Numbered from the stretch's first letter, positions 24,659 to 33,468 are shown. The stretch is DNA of 64,000 nt from Roseimicrobium sp. ORNL1 (GCF_011044495.1 NZ_CP049143.1:5766001-5830000); one strand, 5' to 3'. Notes: generated by a model from the sequence alone, not told the origin. A program made the numbers and translations.

Positions 24659-25309
24659 CTAATTCATCGTCTTCACAAACGTGTCCGCTTCTGCAATCGC
24701 GCGGTTCATGCGTTCCAGCAGGGCCTGGATATCTGACTGGATGACATCTGCCTTGCCGCGGAGGGCTCCGAGGGCTTCGGCATTGAGGTTGTGCTTCAGG
24801 TAGAGGGTGTGGTCGCGCAGCTTGTCCAGCACGGGAGGCATGGCGTTGTAGGAACTGTGCAGGGCGCTGGAGAGCTCGGCAAATCTGGCCTTGGTTTCGG
24901 TGAGCTTCGCCTGGCTGGACCCTGCGAGTGAGACATCACTCATGGTGCCGATTTCCTTCTGCCATTCCTTGAAGAGATCTGAGGCCACGCGATCCATCTC
25001 ATCAACGCGGTGTTTCACGATCTTGGTTGCTCCATCACACGCGAGGTATTCCGCATTGAGCTTGTCATACGCCTTTTCCAGATTGCTACCGCTGCGGCCA
25101 TAGACAGCCTGGAGCTGTTGCAGGGCATCGCGGTATTCACCACCCGCTTCCTTATGCTTGGCCTTCGCGTTCCTCACGGCGCGGACGAGAAGATCACGCT
25201 TCTCAAAGCCAATCTTCTCCATCGCCCCGTAGTAGATAGTGCGGCAGGCAGTGGGGCACAGGACCGCAACCATCAGGAACAATACGGAACGGCGGCAATG
25301 CGTGTTCAT
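24659..25309 (-). CDS. DUF2959-family lipoprotein
   Basis: A 216-residue protein beginning with a signal peptide and lipobox-type end (LCPTAC, Cys22). The rest is a long helical coiled structure with the pattern of DUF2959 proteins (TIYYGAMEKIGFEKRDLLV at the start, AEYRDALQQLQAVYG, VKHRVDEMDRVASDLFKEW). The function of the family is not known to me; such lipoproteins are envelope-associated. The gene converges on the ligase-like gene, with only 23 nt between stops. Confidence 0.72.
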   Translation of the reverse strand: MNTHCRRSVLFLMVAVLCPTACRTIYYGAMEKIGFEKRDLLVRAVRNAKAKHKEAGGEYRDALQQLQAVYGRSGSNLEKAYDKLNAEYLACDGATKIVKHRVDEMDRVASDLFKEWQKEIGTMSDVSLAGSSQAKLTETKARFAELSSALHSSYNAMPPVLDKLRDHTLYLKHNLNAEALGALRGKADVIQSDIQALLERMNRAIAEADTFVKTMN

Positions 25310-25453
25310 GAAGGAGAATGGAACCGGCGTTCTTGAAAAATGTCAAACGTGTCTGACACCGATTTCAGCTTGCGGTCCACCATGACCACCTATACCTGAA
25401 ACGACCAATCCGCAGTGCCGCAGGCATTCCTCCCACGCATCCAACCCCAGTTC

Positions 25454-26173
25454 ATGGACGACACCACCCACCTGGACTTCTGCCCCGAGCTTGTCGCCAT
25501 GCTCAAAAGCGGAGAAACGCGCGGACGCTCCAAGAACTTCCCCACCTTGGTGGCCGTTTCCACGGTGAACAATCTGGTGACGCTCAAGAATCTCTGCACC
25601 AGCCTGAAACCGAAACGGACGCTGGAAGTCGGCCTGGCGTTCGGGGGTTCCGGGCTGCTCTTTACGGCGTGTCATCGCGAAAACAAAGTAGCCCCTGCAC
25701 AGCAGCACGTGGCGATTGATCCTTTTCAGAGCTGCACTTGGGATTCCGCCGGCGCGGTTGTCATCGAGAAGGCGGGGTTGAGCGGATTTTTTGAACTCAT
25801 GGAAAAACCTTCCTGCCTCGCCATGCCGGCGCTGATAGAGAAGGGTGTGACCTTCGATATTATCTACATCGATGGTTCGCACATTTTTGAGGATGTATTC
25901 GTGGACCTGTATTTCGCGATCCGGCTGCTATCGGACGGAGGTATTGTAGCATTAGATGATTGCACCGATCCGCACGTAAAGAAGGTGATCAAATTTATCG
26001 AGAGAAACGGCCAGGTTTCCCTGGAGCCATTCGACCTTTCCCCCTTCCGAGAGGATAAGGGCCTCACGCCTCGCTATCGCGTTGCCAAGCTTCTGGGGAA
26101 GACGCAGATGAGAGCCTTCCGCAAGATTGGCCCGAATGACAGGCCGTGGAATTCTCCTTTCACGGATTTCTGA
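25454..26173 (+). CDS. Class I SAM-dependent methyltransferase-like protein
   Basis: 239 residues from the ATG at 25454 (MDDTTHLDFCPELVAMLK); the frame begins at a GTG at 25415, but the ATG follows more natural spacing. KRTLEVGLAFGGSGLLFT is motif I of a Rossmann methyltransferase, with an aspartate-containing strand later (FDIIYIDGSHIFEDVFVDLYF) that fits the Methyltransf_24 type. The last ~80 residues look family-specific. The acceptor substrate is unknown. It stands alone between the convergent DUF2959 gene and the hydrolase gene. Confidence 0.7.
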   Translation: MDDTTHLDFCPELVAMLKSGETRGRSKNFPTLVAVSTVNNLVTLKNLCTSLKPKRTLEVGLAFGGSGLLFTACHRENKVAPAQQHVAIDPFQSCTWDSAGAVVIEKAGLSGFFELMEKPSCLAMPALIEKGVTFDIIYIDGSHIFEDVFVDLYFAIRLLSDGGIVALDDCTDPHVKKVIKFIERNGQVSLEPFDLSPFREDKGLTPRYRVAKLLGKTQMRAFRKIGPNDRPWNSPFTDF

Positions 26174-26205
26174 TTTCACCCTTGAGCTCTTTTCCTGAGC
26201 GGCAG

Positions 26206-28857
26206 TCATTCCCTCTCCGCCACCCACCATACCGTCCCCGATTCGGGGGACATGGGGAACTCATTGCTCTTGGTGGAGACGACCTTGGTGGGCTGGCCAT
26301 CGGGGCCTAGCGCGCTGACTTTCCAGTTGGTTTTTTCACCGCCGGGGAGGAAGACCTTTCCTTCGAAACCAAGCACGAGAGAAGGGGCCTTGCCCCATTT
26401 GTCACCCACGGTCTTGCGGTCGGCGCGCCAGCCCATGCCTTCATTCTCGGCGCGGCGGAGGGCCATGCAGAGGAGCTTCTTGGATTTCTCCAGGGGCTTC
26501 CCGTCCATGGCAATGAGACCCCACACGCCGAAGCCATCGCCAGACAGGGGGGCCACGTTCACTGAGCAGGGGCCGAGGTTGTGTGTCTTGGCGCCAAGAC
26601 TGCCGGAAGTGAAGATGACATGCGGCGATACCACCGTGGCAATCTTGTCTGCAGCACCCCATCTGATTTCGCCATTGTCCGAGACAGCGGGTGCGCTCTT
26701 CTCCACGGGGTTCTTCAGTTCGGGTGCAGTGCTCCCCTCCTCCACGATGCGCACAGCGGTCTGCCGCTTCAGGGCAAGCGAGCCGTCGTTGTTGGCCTTC
26801 TCATAGAAACGACGCCAGTTTGCCCAGACGCCGCCCTTGAACTCGGCGATGTCATCCAGAAGTGAAGCGGCGGTGAGCGTGAGGATGGCGCGCTGCTTGC
26901 CAGCATCCACGGCGCCTGTACGGAAGAGGAGCGCAGCGAAGGGAATGCCGGCGCGCTTGGCAGGATGTGCCTGGAAGTTGAAGTAGCTGTGGAAATGGTC
27001 TGCCGTGAAATCCTCGCGACCATGAGCGAAGGTGTAGAGTGTGATGCCGGACCAGCCCTGATACGCAGCTACGGCGGCCACGAGCGGCAGACCTTCCGCC
27101 AGGGAATCAATGGGCGCAGGAATGTCCCACTCGGTGAGGGCAAACGGTTTGCCGGTGGGGCGCTGCACTGCCAACTCGGAAAGCACACCTCCCACGGGAT
27201 TCTGCGAAAGCACTTCCTGATTCACCTCCCAGTTCTTTGGATCCCACTGACCGCCGGGGAAGGAAGGATGATGCCAGTAGGCGTTGGCATTCACCACGTC
27301 ACTCACGATGGCCTCACGCCGGACGCCAAGCAGCGCACCAAAGAAGATGTGAGAGTGTGATACAAGGCACTTCACCTTCAGATCCTCCTTGAGGAAGCGG
27401 TGCATCTCCTTTGCATAGGCGAGTTCTTTGTCCGCGAGGAATTCGAAGTACTCACGCTGCACGGCTTTGTTCGCATTCTCATCGGGGAGCGGAATGTTTC
27501 CCTTGGCGAGGCTGGCCTCATTGGGCAGGAAGCCATCGGTATAGGCATCCAGCTTCACGTCGGTGAATTCAAACCAGCCGGTGTTTTGATTGGGGCCGAA
27601 GGCGAGGTTCACCTTCCCAGGTTGTGCATCCTTCGCGGTGAAAATATAGAGGTAGTCCTTCCACTCTGGGCCCACATCGATCAATGTCCACAAACCAGAC
27701 ATGCCGTAGGGCGCCACGGACTGTTGGGCGCTGGCGTAGATCTTCGCTGGCTTCTCCGCCCGCGCACGAAAGCGGAAGCGGTAGGTCTTGCCAGACTCAA
27801 TCTGCAGTCCCGCCCAAAGGAGCTGTGTGTGCCAGTTCGCCGGACCAGCCTTGGTCGCGGTGATACGCACGCCTTTGCCATCAGGTGCGGGTGAGAGTTT
27901 CGCCTCGGCACCGCCTTGATTGTCGAGCCACCAGCCCTTGGCGTTCTCCGTGAAGGTGGGATTGCCGATGATGTTCGGCCCATCGTCCGCCATGCGTGTG
28001 CCCCATTTCGCGCGCAGGCTGGCGTCATCGTCGCCATGCTTCTTCGCGAGGGATTCGTTCCACTGCTTCAGCACGGAGTCGTGCACTGCACCCTTTACTT
28101 TTGCCGGCCACCAGGCGTTGAAGAGCAGAGTATTTTCGTTGTTCACCTCTACAATCGCCACGGCGGGGTCATCGCGGTAAGCGAGACCGGTGTGGGGGTT
28201 CACGTGCTGCAGGAGGTCACGCGCATACTGTTTCAATGCCTCCACATAGGGTGGATAAATGTTATCGATGCCCTTGCTCATGTCCGGCGCGCCCGCGGGC
28301 TGGTCGTCGTACTTGCGGCCTACATGGAGATTGAGGTTCGCGTAGATGCCGCGCTTCTTGAGTTCAGCGAAGAAGAAGTCGAGCCGTGCGAGGGCTTCCT
28401 CGTTCAGGCCGGGTTTGCCATCCTTGCGCACGAGCTGGGTGCCGCTCCAGTTTGCGTCCATGAAGTGGAAGCGCACGAGGTTGATGCCACACTTGGCGAA
28501 GTGTCCCGCGAGCTTCACAGCCTCCTCGTCCGTGGGGAAGCAAGACGCGGCGGTGAGGTTCGTGCCGAAGTAGCGCCACGGGGTGCCACGATCATCCACG
28601 AGGGTCTCGCCTTTCGCCTGGATGAAACCATGCTTGCCCGCAGGGGTCTCGTTCAGGAAGGAAAGATCCAGCAGGGCTGGCGTGTCATCGAACGCGGAAA
28701 TGTGGAAGGGAAACCAGCCGGGCTCACCGGCGGCGGGCTTCTCCATCACAGGCTGGGACTGGGCAGGCGTGCTGGCGAGGGGTAGAAATACGCAGCTAGC
28801 GAGCGCAGCGAGTCTCAGGGGAAAAGAGGAAGACAGCAGGGGAGCGGCGGAACGCAT
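26206..28857 (-). CDS. Large secreted cellulase-like glycoside hydrolase
   Basis: 883 residues from the ATG at 28857, which begins a signal peptide (MRSAAPLLSSSFPLRLAALASCVFL, cut near AQSQPV); the longer frame to 28917 adds no signal. An N-terminal GH-A barrel (about 80-260 and 500-640) contains VAIVEVNNENTL, the acid/base Glu strand, and ALTEWDIPAP, the nucleophile-type Glu strand. A carbohydrate-binding-module-like beta domain interrupts it at about 300-450 (WHTQLLWAGLQIESGKTYRF). A C-terminal beta-rich section follows. It would degrade a polysaccharide outside the cell; GH5/GH30-type families are plausible. Confidence 0.78.
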   Translation of the reverse strand: MRSAAPLLSSSFPLRLAALASCVFLPLASTPAQSQPVMEKPAAGEPGWFPFHISAFDDTPALLDLSFLNETPAGKHGFIQAKGETLVDDRGTPWRYFGTNLTAASCFPTDEEAVKLAGHFAKCGINLVRFHFMDANWSGTQLVRKDGKPGLNEEALARLDFFFAELKKRGIYANLNLHVGRKYDDQPAGAPDMSKGIDNIYPPYVEALKQYARDLLQHVNPHTGLAYRDDPAVAIVEVNNENTLLFNAWWPAKVKGAVHDSVLKQWNESLAKKHGDDDASLRAKWGTRMADDGPNIIGNPTFTENAKGWWLDNQGGAEAKLSPAPDGKGVRITATKAGPANWHTQLLWAGLQIESGKTYRFRFRARAEKPAKIYASAQQSVAPYGMSGLWTLIDVGPEWKDYLYIFTAKDAQPGKVNLAFGPNQNTGWFEFTDVKLDAYTDGFLPNEASLAKGNIPLPDENANKAVQREYFEFLADKELAYAKEMHRFLKEDLKVKCLVSHSHIFFGALLGVRREAIVSDVVNANAYWHHPSFPGGQWDPKNWEVNQEVLSQNPVGGVLSELAVQRPTGKPFALTEWDIPAPIDSLAEGLPLVAAVAAYQGWSGITLYTFAHGREDFTADHFHSYFNFQAHPAKRAGIPFAALLFRTGAVDAGKQRAILTLTAASLLDDIAEFKGGVWANWRRFYEKANNDGSLALKRQTAVRIVEEGSTAPELKNPVEKSAPAVSDNGEIRWGAADKIATVVSPHVIFTSGSLGAKTHNLGPCSVNVAPLSGDGFGVWGLIAMDGKPLEKSKKLLCMALRRAENEGMGWRADRKTVGDKWGKAPSLVLGFEGKVFLPGGEKTNWKVSALGPDGQPTKVVSTKSNEFPMSPESGTVWWVAERE

Positions 28858-28990
28858 GACTGCATTCTGTGCAGAAATGCGCGGACGATGCCAGCGTGAA
28901 TGCGTGCCAGCTGCCATGGCCCCTTATTTTGTGGCTCGACCCGATGATTGCGGGTGAAGATCTATCTTCGGACCGCCGAGGCTCGGCGGA

Positions 28991-29296
28991 CTACTTTCCC
29001 TTTTGAGCGTCCGTGCTTCTTCCAAACTGATGGCGGTTTTTGGACCACCACCTGACCCCGACGATCCAAATGAGGAACCCACCGACCAACCATAAGAGGG
29101 ACATGGCGAGATCCTTCGTATCTCGCATGTGGGTAAACATAGCAATGAATCCGTCCCCGAAGTAGATGGCAAAGAGGTAGAACATCCACCAGCCCAGATA
29201 CCACATCCACACAGGCCGCTTCAAAAGCCCATAGGCTAGGACACCGGCGGTGCCGGAAAATAGAAAGATGAAGATGGTCAAGGGGGTCCATTCCAT
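28991..29296 (-). CDS. Small membrane protein, unknown
   Basis: 101 residues from the ATG at 29296 (MEWTPLTIFIFLFSGTAG); the frame extends to 29356. Three predicted transmembrane helices: ILIFLFSGTAGVLAYG-type, WMWYLGWWMFYLFAIYFG and SLLWLVGGFLIWIVGVRW. Trp and Tyr are abundant at the helix ends. The C-terminus is basic and polar. It lies next to glmM on the same strand, and its function is unknown. Confidence 0.55.
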   Translation of the reverse strand: MEWTPLTIFIFLFSGTAGVLAYGLLKRPVWMWYLGWWMFYLFAIYFGDGFIAMFTHMRDTKDLAMSLLWLVGGFLIWIVGVRWWSKNRHQFGRSTDAQKGK

Positions 29297-29383
29297 GGTC
29301 GAGAAACTGGCTGATTGCACAAGAAGCACAAGCACGTTCACCGCCTTGCCCGCCACACCGTGGAACCTAAGAGCCGCACCTCG

Positions 29384-30757
29384 CTACTCGCCAATCTGCG
29401 CCTTGATCGCTTCGGCAATTCGCTCGGCCTGGGCCTCGATGTACTCGGGGTCGCGACCTTCGATGAGGAGGCGGATGAGGGACTCGGTACCGGAGTAGCG
29501 CAAAAGCACGCGACCGAGGCTGGCGAGTTTTTTCTCCGTCTCTTTGACGAGCAATTGCGCGTCCACCAACTCCTCCACGGGAGGCTTGGCTTTCACACGG
29601 AGATTGCGCTTTGCCTGGGGGAAGGGGCTCAGGACCTTGCGCAGTTCGCTGAGCGGTTCGCCGGTCTCCACCATGATCTTCAGCACCTGCAGTGCCGCGA
29701 TGAGGCCATCGCCCGTGGTGGTGTGGTCGAAGAAGACGATGTGTCCGCTCTCCTCCGCGCCAAAGTTCAACCCGTGTTGACGCATGGCGGCGATGACATA
29801 GCGGTCGCCCACGTCCGTGCGGATGACTTTGCCCTTGAGGCCGGTGACCAGTTCGTCCAGGCCGAAGTTGCTCATGGTGGTCACAGCCACGGTGCTCTCA
29901 CGCAGGGTACCCTTGCGGAGCATGGAGGCGACGACGATGGCGATGTACTCATCCCCGCTCAGGGCAGACCCGGTCTCATCCACCAGCACCACACGGTCGG
30001 CATCACCATCGTGAGCCACGCCCACGTAGGCGCCTGTTTCCTTCACGAGCGCTTCGATGTACTCGGGATGCGTGCAGCCGCAGTCGCGGTTGATATTCAC
30101 GCCATCGGGTGAGGAGTGGAAGACCTCCACCTCCGCGCCGAGTCGCTTGAGCGTCTCCGTAGTGGTGACGTAGGCGGCACCGTTCGCGTTATCCAGCGCG
30201 ATCTTCATGCCATCCAAGCGGCGATTATGCATGGTGGCCACGGCATGTGCGATGAAGCGCTCGGGGGCATTGTCCATGCGTGAAACGCGGCCGATGCCGG
30301 TGGCGGCGGCCCGGTGACTGAGCACATCGTCGTTCTCAAACGCAGCCTCGATCATCAGCTCCTGGGCATCGGTGAGCTTGTGCCCGCCGCCGTCCACGAA
30401 CTTCACACCATTATCCTTGTAGGGATTGTGCGAGGCGGAAACGATGGCGCCCATGGCTGCCTTTTCCTGGCGGGCAATCAGTGCCACAGCCGGGGTGGGC
30501 ACCACACCGCACAGCACTACGTCCACTCCCATGGAGGTGAGTCCTGCGGTGAGGGCGGTTTCGATCATGTCTCCCGAGAGCCGGGTGTCGCGACCCACAA
30601 TACACTTCGGCCGGATGCCTGCCTTCTCCGCCTCCATGGCCAGCACCTTCGCGGCAGCCTGACCGAGACGCATCACAAACTCGGGCGTCATCGGGTGTGA
30701 GTTCGCCACACCGCGGATGCCGTCCGTGCCAAAGTATTTCCTCTTCGCTGAAGCCAT
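29384..30757 (-). CDS. glmM: Phosphoglucosamine mutase
   Basis: A 457-residue enzyme converting glucosamine-6-phosphate to glucosamine-1-phosphate for UDP-GlcNAc, and hence for peptidoglycan and lipopolysaccharide. The active-site Ser loop ASHNPYKDNGVKF is at about 108, the magnesium-binding HDGDADRVVLVDE lies near 245, GEESGHI in the sugar-binding loop, and RYSGTESLIR in the phosphate-binding C-terminal domain. Length and motifs match GlmM (about 445-460). The N-terminal RKYFGTDGIRG opening is typical. A DisA_N-type cyclase gene follows about 550 nt away. Confidence 0.96.
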   Translation of the reverse strand: MASAKRKYFGTDGIRGVANSHPMTPEFVMRLGQAAAKVLAMEAEKAGIRPKCIVGRDTRLSGDMIETALTAGLTSMGVDVVLCGVVPTPAVALIARQEKAAMGAIVSASHNPYKDNGVKFVDGGGHKLTDAQELMIEAAFENDDVLSHRAAATGIGRVSRMDNAPERFIAHAVATMHNRRLDGMKIALDNANGAAYVTTTETLKRLGAEVEVFHSSPDGVNINRDCGCTHPEYIEALVKETGAYVGVAHDGDADRVVLVDETGSALSGDEYIAIVVASMLRKGTLRESTVAVTTMSNFGLDELVTGLKGKVIRTDVGDRYVIAAMRQHGLNFGAEESGHIVFFDHTTTGDGLIAALQVLKIMVETGEPLSELRKVLSPFPQAKRNLRVKAKPPVEELVDAQLLVKETEKKLASLGRVLLRYSGTESLIRLLIEGRDPEYIEAQAERIAEAIKAQIGE

Positions 30758-30841
30758 GAGGGCGCGGTTTTACCCCGAAAAGGGCGGCAAGTCAAAGGTC
30801 GGTGCACCGGTGAGCGGAGGAAGCGGACCTGGCAGAGGGAC

Positions 30842-30871
30842 CGCTGATGGACGCTAACGTTCGCTAATGGG
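30842..30871. repeat. Decamer array, three units (CGCTGATGGA type)
   Basis: Three 10-bp units in direct repetition: CGCTGATGGA, CGCTAACGTT, CGCTAATGGG. They share the core CGCTAATG with small changes and match the period of the arrays at 30925 and 31073. Confidence 0.6.
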
Positions 30872-30920
30872 ATGAGGCGGTGGGTGTCATATGTGGTCCC
30901 GCGGGGTGGTGGAGTGGGAA

Positions 30921-31103
30921 AAACCACTAATGGACACTGATGAACACTAATTTTGAGAGCACATGGGCGGGCCCACCACGGGACGCCATGGTGAATGCCA
31001 CGGGGGGACTTTGTTGGCTTCACCATCCAAGGTCCAAGCAACACAGAGCCACCCACCTCCCGCAGGCAAACCATTAGTGTTCGTTAGTGCCTATTAGTGG
31101 TTT
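30921..31103. repeat. Inverted decamer arrays with ~120-bp loop
   Basis: Left arm 30921-30951 (CACTAATGGA, CACTGATGAA, CACTAAT) and right arm 31073-31103 are reverse complements at 27 of 31 positions. Each arm is itself a 10-bp-period array. The loop is 121 nt. The element can form a large hairpin and looks like a small dispersed repeat rather than a transposon, since no ORF or target duplication is seen. Confidence 0.6.
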
Positions 31104-31133
31104 CCCAATCGTTCCATCACCCCTGACTCAAGT

Positions 31134-31158
31134 CTTCTGGAGAAGCCTTCTACATTGG
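31134..31158. repeat. Dispersed hairpin repeat, copy 1
   Basis: A 25-nt copy containing CTTCTGGAGAAGCCTTCTAC that is identical to part of the reverse complement of 48233-48261. The core AGAAGCCTT/AAGGCTTCT can pair with itself. It lies just before the tail of the YbbR-like/CdaA unit. Confidence 0.6.
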
Positions 31159-31167
31159 CACTCACGC

Positions 31168-31377
31168 CTAATCCGTACGGAAGCTCGGCAGCGGCTGCGG
31201 ACCGGGTCGGCGGTCTGTGCGGGCCTGGTCATTCACCACGTACCAGAGCAGGAAAGCAAGGACCAGGGACACCAGCTTGGCTTCCCAGTCATTCACGATC
31301 CAGCCCTTAACCTTGGGACCGAGCTTCCTCAGCCTTTCCAGATTCGGATTCGTTTCGGGTGTTGTCGTCCTCGCCAT
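31168..31377 (-). CDS. Truncated YbbR/CdaR-like N-terminal membrane anchor
   Basis: 69 residues from the ATG at 31377, which lies within the 3' end of cdaA in another frame (71-nt overlap). KGWIVNDWEAKLVSLVLAFLLWYVVN is the typical anchoring start of YbbR/CdaR proteins, which sit next to CdaA and modulate it. The rest of a usual CdaR (several YbbR domains, more than 300 residues) is absent, with a Pro/Arg tail of ~18 residues ending at 31168. Either this is a minimal partner of CdaA or a decayed gene. No strong ribosome-binding site is seen, and the start could be further upstream at 31476. Confidence 0.45.
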   Translation of the reverse strand: MARTTTPETNPNLERLRKLGPKVKGWIVNDWEAKLVSLVLAFLLWYVVNDQARTDRRPGPQPLPSFRTD

Positions 31378-32122
31378 AGACCAGGATGCGTTGCAGCCGC
31401 TCGCGCAGCTCATCAGGTTCCAGATTATGTTCCAGCTTCCCTTTGTAGCAAAGGGAAAGCGCACCGGTTTCCTCACTCACCACGAGGGCCACGGCGTCCG
31501 TCTCCTCGGTGATGCCCAGCCCAGCGCGGTGCCGCAGGCCGATGCTGCGATCCGGCAGATCCTTCTGGCTCACGGGAAACACACACCCCGCCGCCACAAT
31601 GCGCCCCTGCTCCACCACCATGCCGCCGTCATGCAGCGGTGTCTTGGGGTGGAAGATGGTGCCGATGAGTTCGGTGGAAATCTTCGCGTCCAGGGACACG
31701 CCGCTCTCGGCAAAGGGCTTCAGCTCAATGCCACGCTGGATGGCGAAGAGTGCCCCACAGCGACGGTGCGAGAGCTGGACCATGGCCTCAATGAGGTTGT
31801 CCAGGCTGGCCTCCTCCGAGCCATTGAAGGAAAAGAACCGATGGCTGCCCAGTTCCGCCAGCAGACGGCGCAGCTCCGGCTGGAAAATCACGACCAGGGC
31901 GATGGCAAAGAAGGTGACAAAGCCCTTCAACAACCACGTGATGACCTCCAGCTTCAGGAGCTGGGACACGAGCGCCAGCCCCAGTAGCAGCACCAGCAGA
32001 CCGGTGAGGATGCGCGCCCCACGCGTCGCCCGCAGGAAACGGTAGCCCTGATACAGCAGCACGGCCAGGAGCAGGATCTCCACGGCATGATTCCAGTGCG
32101 TCTGTACAAACTCCCACATCAC
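31307..32122 (-). CDS. cdaA: Diadenylate cyclase, CdaA type
   Basis: A 271-residue membrane-bound c-di-AMP synthase. Three N-terminal helices (about residues 10-90, including ILLLAVLLYQGYRFL) are followed by a DisA_N domain: LHDGGMVV (near 163) and GLRHRAGLG (near 197) are the DGA and RHR motifs of diadenylate cyclases. The enzyme makes c-di-AMP from two ATP, controlling potassium and osmotic balance. The order glmM then cdaA in the same orientation recalls the cdaA-cdaR-glmM operon of Firmicutes, here inverted in order and with only a CdaR stub. Confidence 0.93.
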   Translation of the reverse strand: MMWEFVQTHWNHAVEILLLAVLLYQGYRFLRATRGARILTGLLVLLLGLALVSQLLKLEVITWLLKGFVTFFAIALVVIFQPELRRLLAELGSHRFFSFNGSEEASLDNLIEAMVQLSHRRCGALFAIQRGIELKPFAESGVSLDAKISTELIGTIFHPKTPLHDGGMVVEQGRIVAAGCVFPVSQKDLPDRSIGLRHRAGLGITEETDAVALVVSEETGALSLCYKGKLEHNLEPDELRERLQRILVYGEDDNTRNESESGKAEEARSQG

Positions 32123-32305
32123 ACCCTATTGCTAACCCGTGACTGGAGGAAGGGCAAGTGCCACACAGCAAGGCACTTCGAAAACAGGGCAGTGCACGGA
32201 GTACAACGGCCATGCCCGGGCAATGCTCCTCCCTCCCCCTCAGAAATAGTCTTGCCGCCTTGCGCTCGAACGCGCCAAGGTGCAGAAGGCCGCTTGCCAC
32301 CTGCC

Positions 32306-32674
32306 ATGAGTTCATCCGCGCACCGATCCAGACTCACCATGGGAGCCATCATTGTCATGAGTCTCCTGCTGCTCGTAGGCGCATGCTTTCTTGCGATGGT
32401 GTACCACCAGGTGCAGGCCAACAGGACAAAGTCCATGGAATTCGAAGACTTCATCAGCTACGGCACCCCCATTCCAGCCGGTACAGATGCCTTGGGCAAT
32501 CGGGTCTCCGTGGTGCTTACAGAGTCAAGGGTCGACAAACCCGTCTTCGCGAATGTGACACTTGCCTCGCACATGAAATACTGGTGGCGGGAGTGGAGCC
32601 TGGCGGCGGAGCAAGTTTTACAGGATCTGCGCTCCGGCAATTGGCACAGGTCTCAAGCTACGCCTGCTCCTTGA
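32306..32674 (+). CDS. Small single-pass membrane protein, first of a paralogous pair
   Basis: 122 residues from the ATG at 32306, which gives a short cytosolic start, then one hydrophobic helix (GAIIVMSLLLLVGACFLAMVY), then the mature part MEFEDFISYGTPIPAG. This segment matches the next protein (EFEGFINYGTPI), as do VVLTESRVDKPVFA (LVLRESRIEQPVFP) and WREWSLAAEQVLQDL (YEWKYATTEVLEDL). The rest is unknown. It is followed by its paralogue after 78 nt. Confidence 0.6.
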   Translation: MSSSAHRSRLTMGAIIVMSLLLLVGACFLAMVYHQVQANRTKSMEFEDFISYGTPIPAGTDALGNRVSVVLTESRVDKPVFANVTLASHMKYWWREWSLAAEQVLQDLRSGNWHRSQATPAP

Positions 32675-32752
32675 TTGCAAGCACCTGTCCACGGCTGGAT
32701 TCAGCTTGCGATTCAACCACCGTCTGGCCGAAGATGGCGGGCCCCTCTCTGC

Positions 32753-33139
32753 ATGATACCCACGAACAGAGCTCCCAAACTCGGCATCGCCGCCCTGATC
32801 GTGCTGGCCCTCCTTCTGGGCACAAGTCTCACATTCGTGGGAGCAGTCTTCTGGAAGATGCAGGCAAATCGGGTCTCTGTTTCCGAGTTTGAAGGCTTCA
32901 TCAATTACGGCACTCCGATCAAGGTGAACAGCCAGACGTCATTTGGCACGCCCACGACGCTGGTGCTTAGGGAGTCGCGCATCGAGCAACCCGTTTTCCC
33001 CACTCGCGCTCTGCAGCCAAGTATGCCTGCCTGGGTTTACGAGTGGAAATACGCCACGACAGAAGTGTTGGAAGACCTTGCCGAGCTCTTCCGCGTCAAA
33101 GGCGAGCGGCCGGGAAACACTCTCCCTAACACGCCATGA
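32753..33139 (+). CDS. Small single-pass membrane protein, second of the paralogous pair
   Basis: 128 residues from the ATG at 32753, with a hydrophobic helix (GIAALIVLALLLGTSLTFVGAVFW) then EFEGFINYGTPIK. It is a paralogue of the preceding gene, with the helix, YGTPI block, ESR block and Trp-containing helix in the same order. The duplication must be fairly old because the sequences differ at most positions. Its stop overlaps the next start by 4 nt (ATGA). Confidence 0.6.
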   Translation: MIPTNRAPKLGIAALIVLALLLGTSLTFVGAVFWKMQANRVSVSEFEGFINYGTPIKVNSQTSFGTPTTLVLRESRIEQPVFPTRALQPSMPAWVYEWKYATTEVLEDLAELFRVKGERPGNTLPNTP

Positions 33140-33444
33140 GCACTCATCGTTCCGAGCGGGATGTCCGCACCGGACAGTTCTTGGAGGCAGGGCAGCTTAT
33201 TGGCGCGCTCCTGCTCGTGCACCTGGTGTCATACCTGATGGCCCGCCATGCCTTCGGCTTGGTGACCACGGGATACATTTCGTGGACCTGCGTCTTGCTC
33301 CCATTGGGGGCACTCGGTTCAGTCATCGTGCTCAAGGTCAATCGTGCTTGGCACTGGGGTCAGGTCATCCTGGTGATGCTGGCCGCGTTGTTCTTTAGCT
33401 TCATCCAACTTTTCATTTTCGGAGAAGCTAGCGCCGCCGTCTAG
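33136..33444 (+). CDS. Small membrane protein, unknown
   Basis: 102 residues starting in the ATGA overlap with the preceding gene, so likely co-translated. Three or so helices: QLIGALLLVHLVSYLMARH, SWTCVLLPLGALGSVIVL and ILVMLAALFFSFIQLFIF. No domain is recognised. The three genes 32306-33444 form a probable small operon of membrane proteins of unknown role. Confidence 0.55.
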   Translation: MSTHRSERDVRTGQFLEAGQLIGALLLVHLVSYLMARHAFGLVTTGYISWTCVLLPLGALGSVIVLKVNRAWHWGQVILVMLAALFFSFIQLFIFGEASAAV

Positions 33445-33468
33445 TACTCTCCGTCAGTTTACGTTTGC

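Larger units (their letters stand above)
30758..31167. other. Repeat-bearing intergenic region between glmM and cdaA
   Basis: No gene. It contains three arrays of three 10-bp units: 30842-30871 and 30925-30954 in one direction, and 31073-31102 inverted. The second and third form an imperfect inverted repeat. A hairpin repeat copy lies at 31134-31158. The region is AT-richer than the neighbouring genes. Confidence 0.7.
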
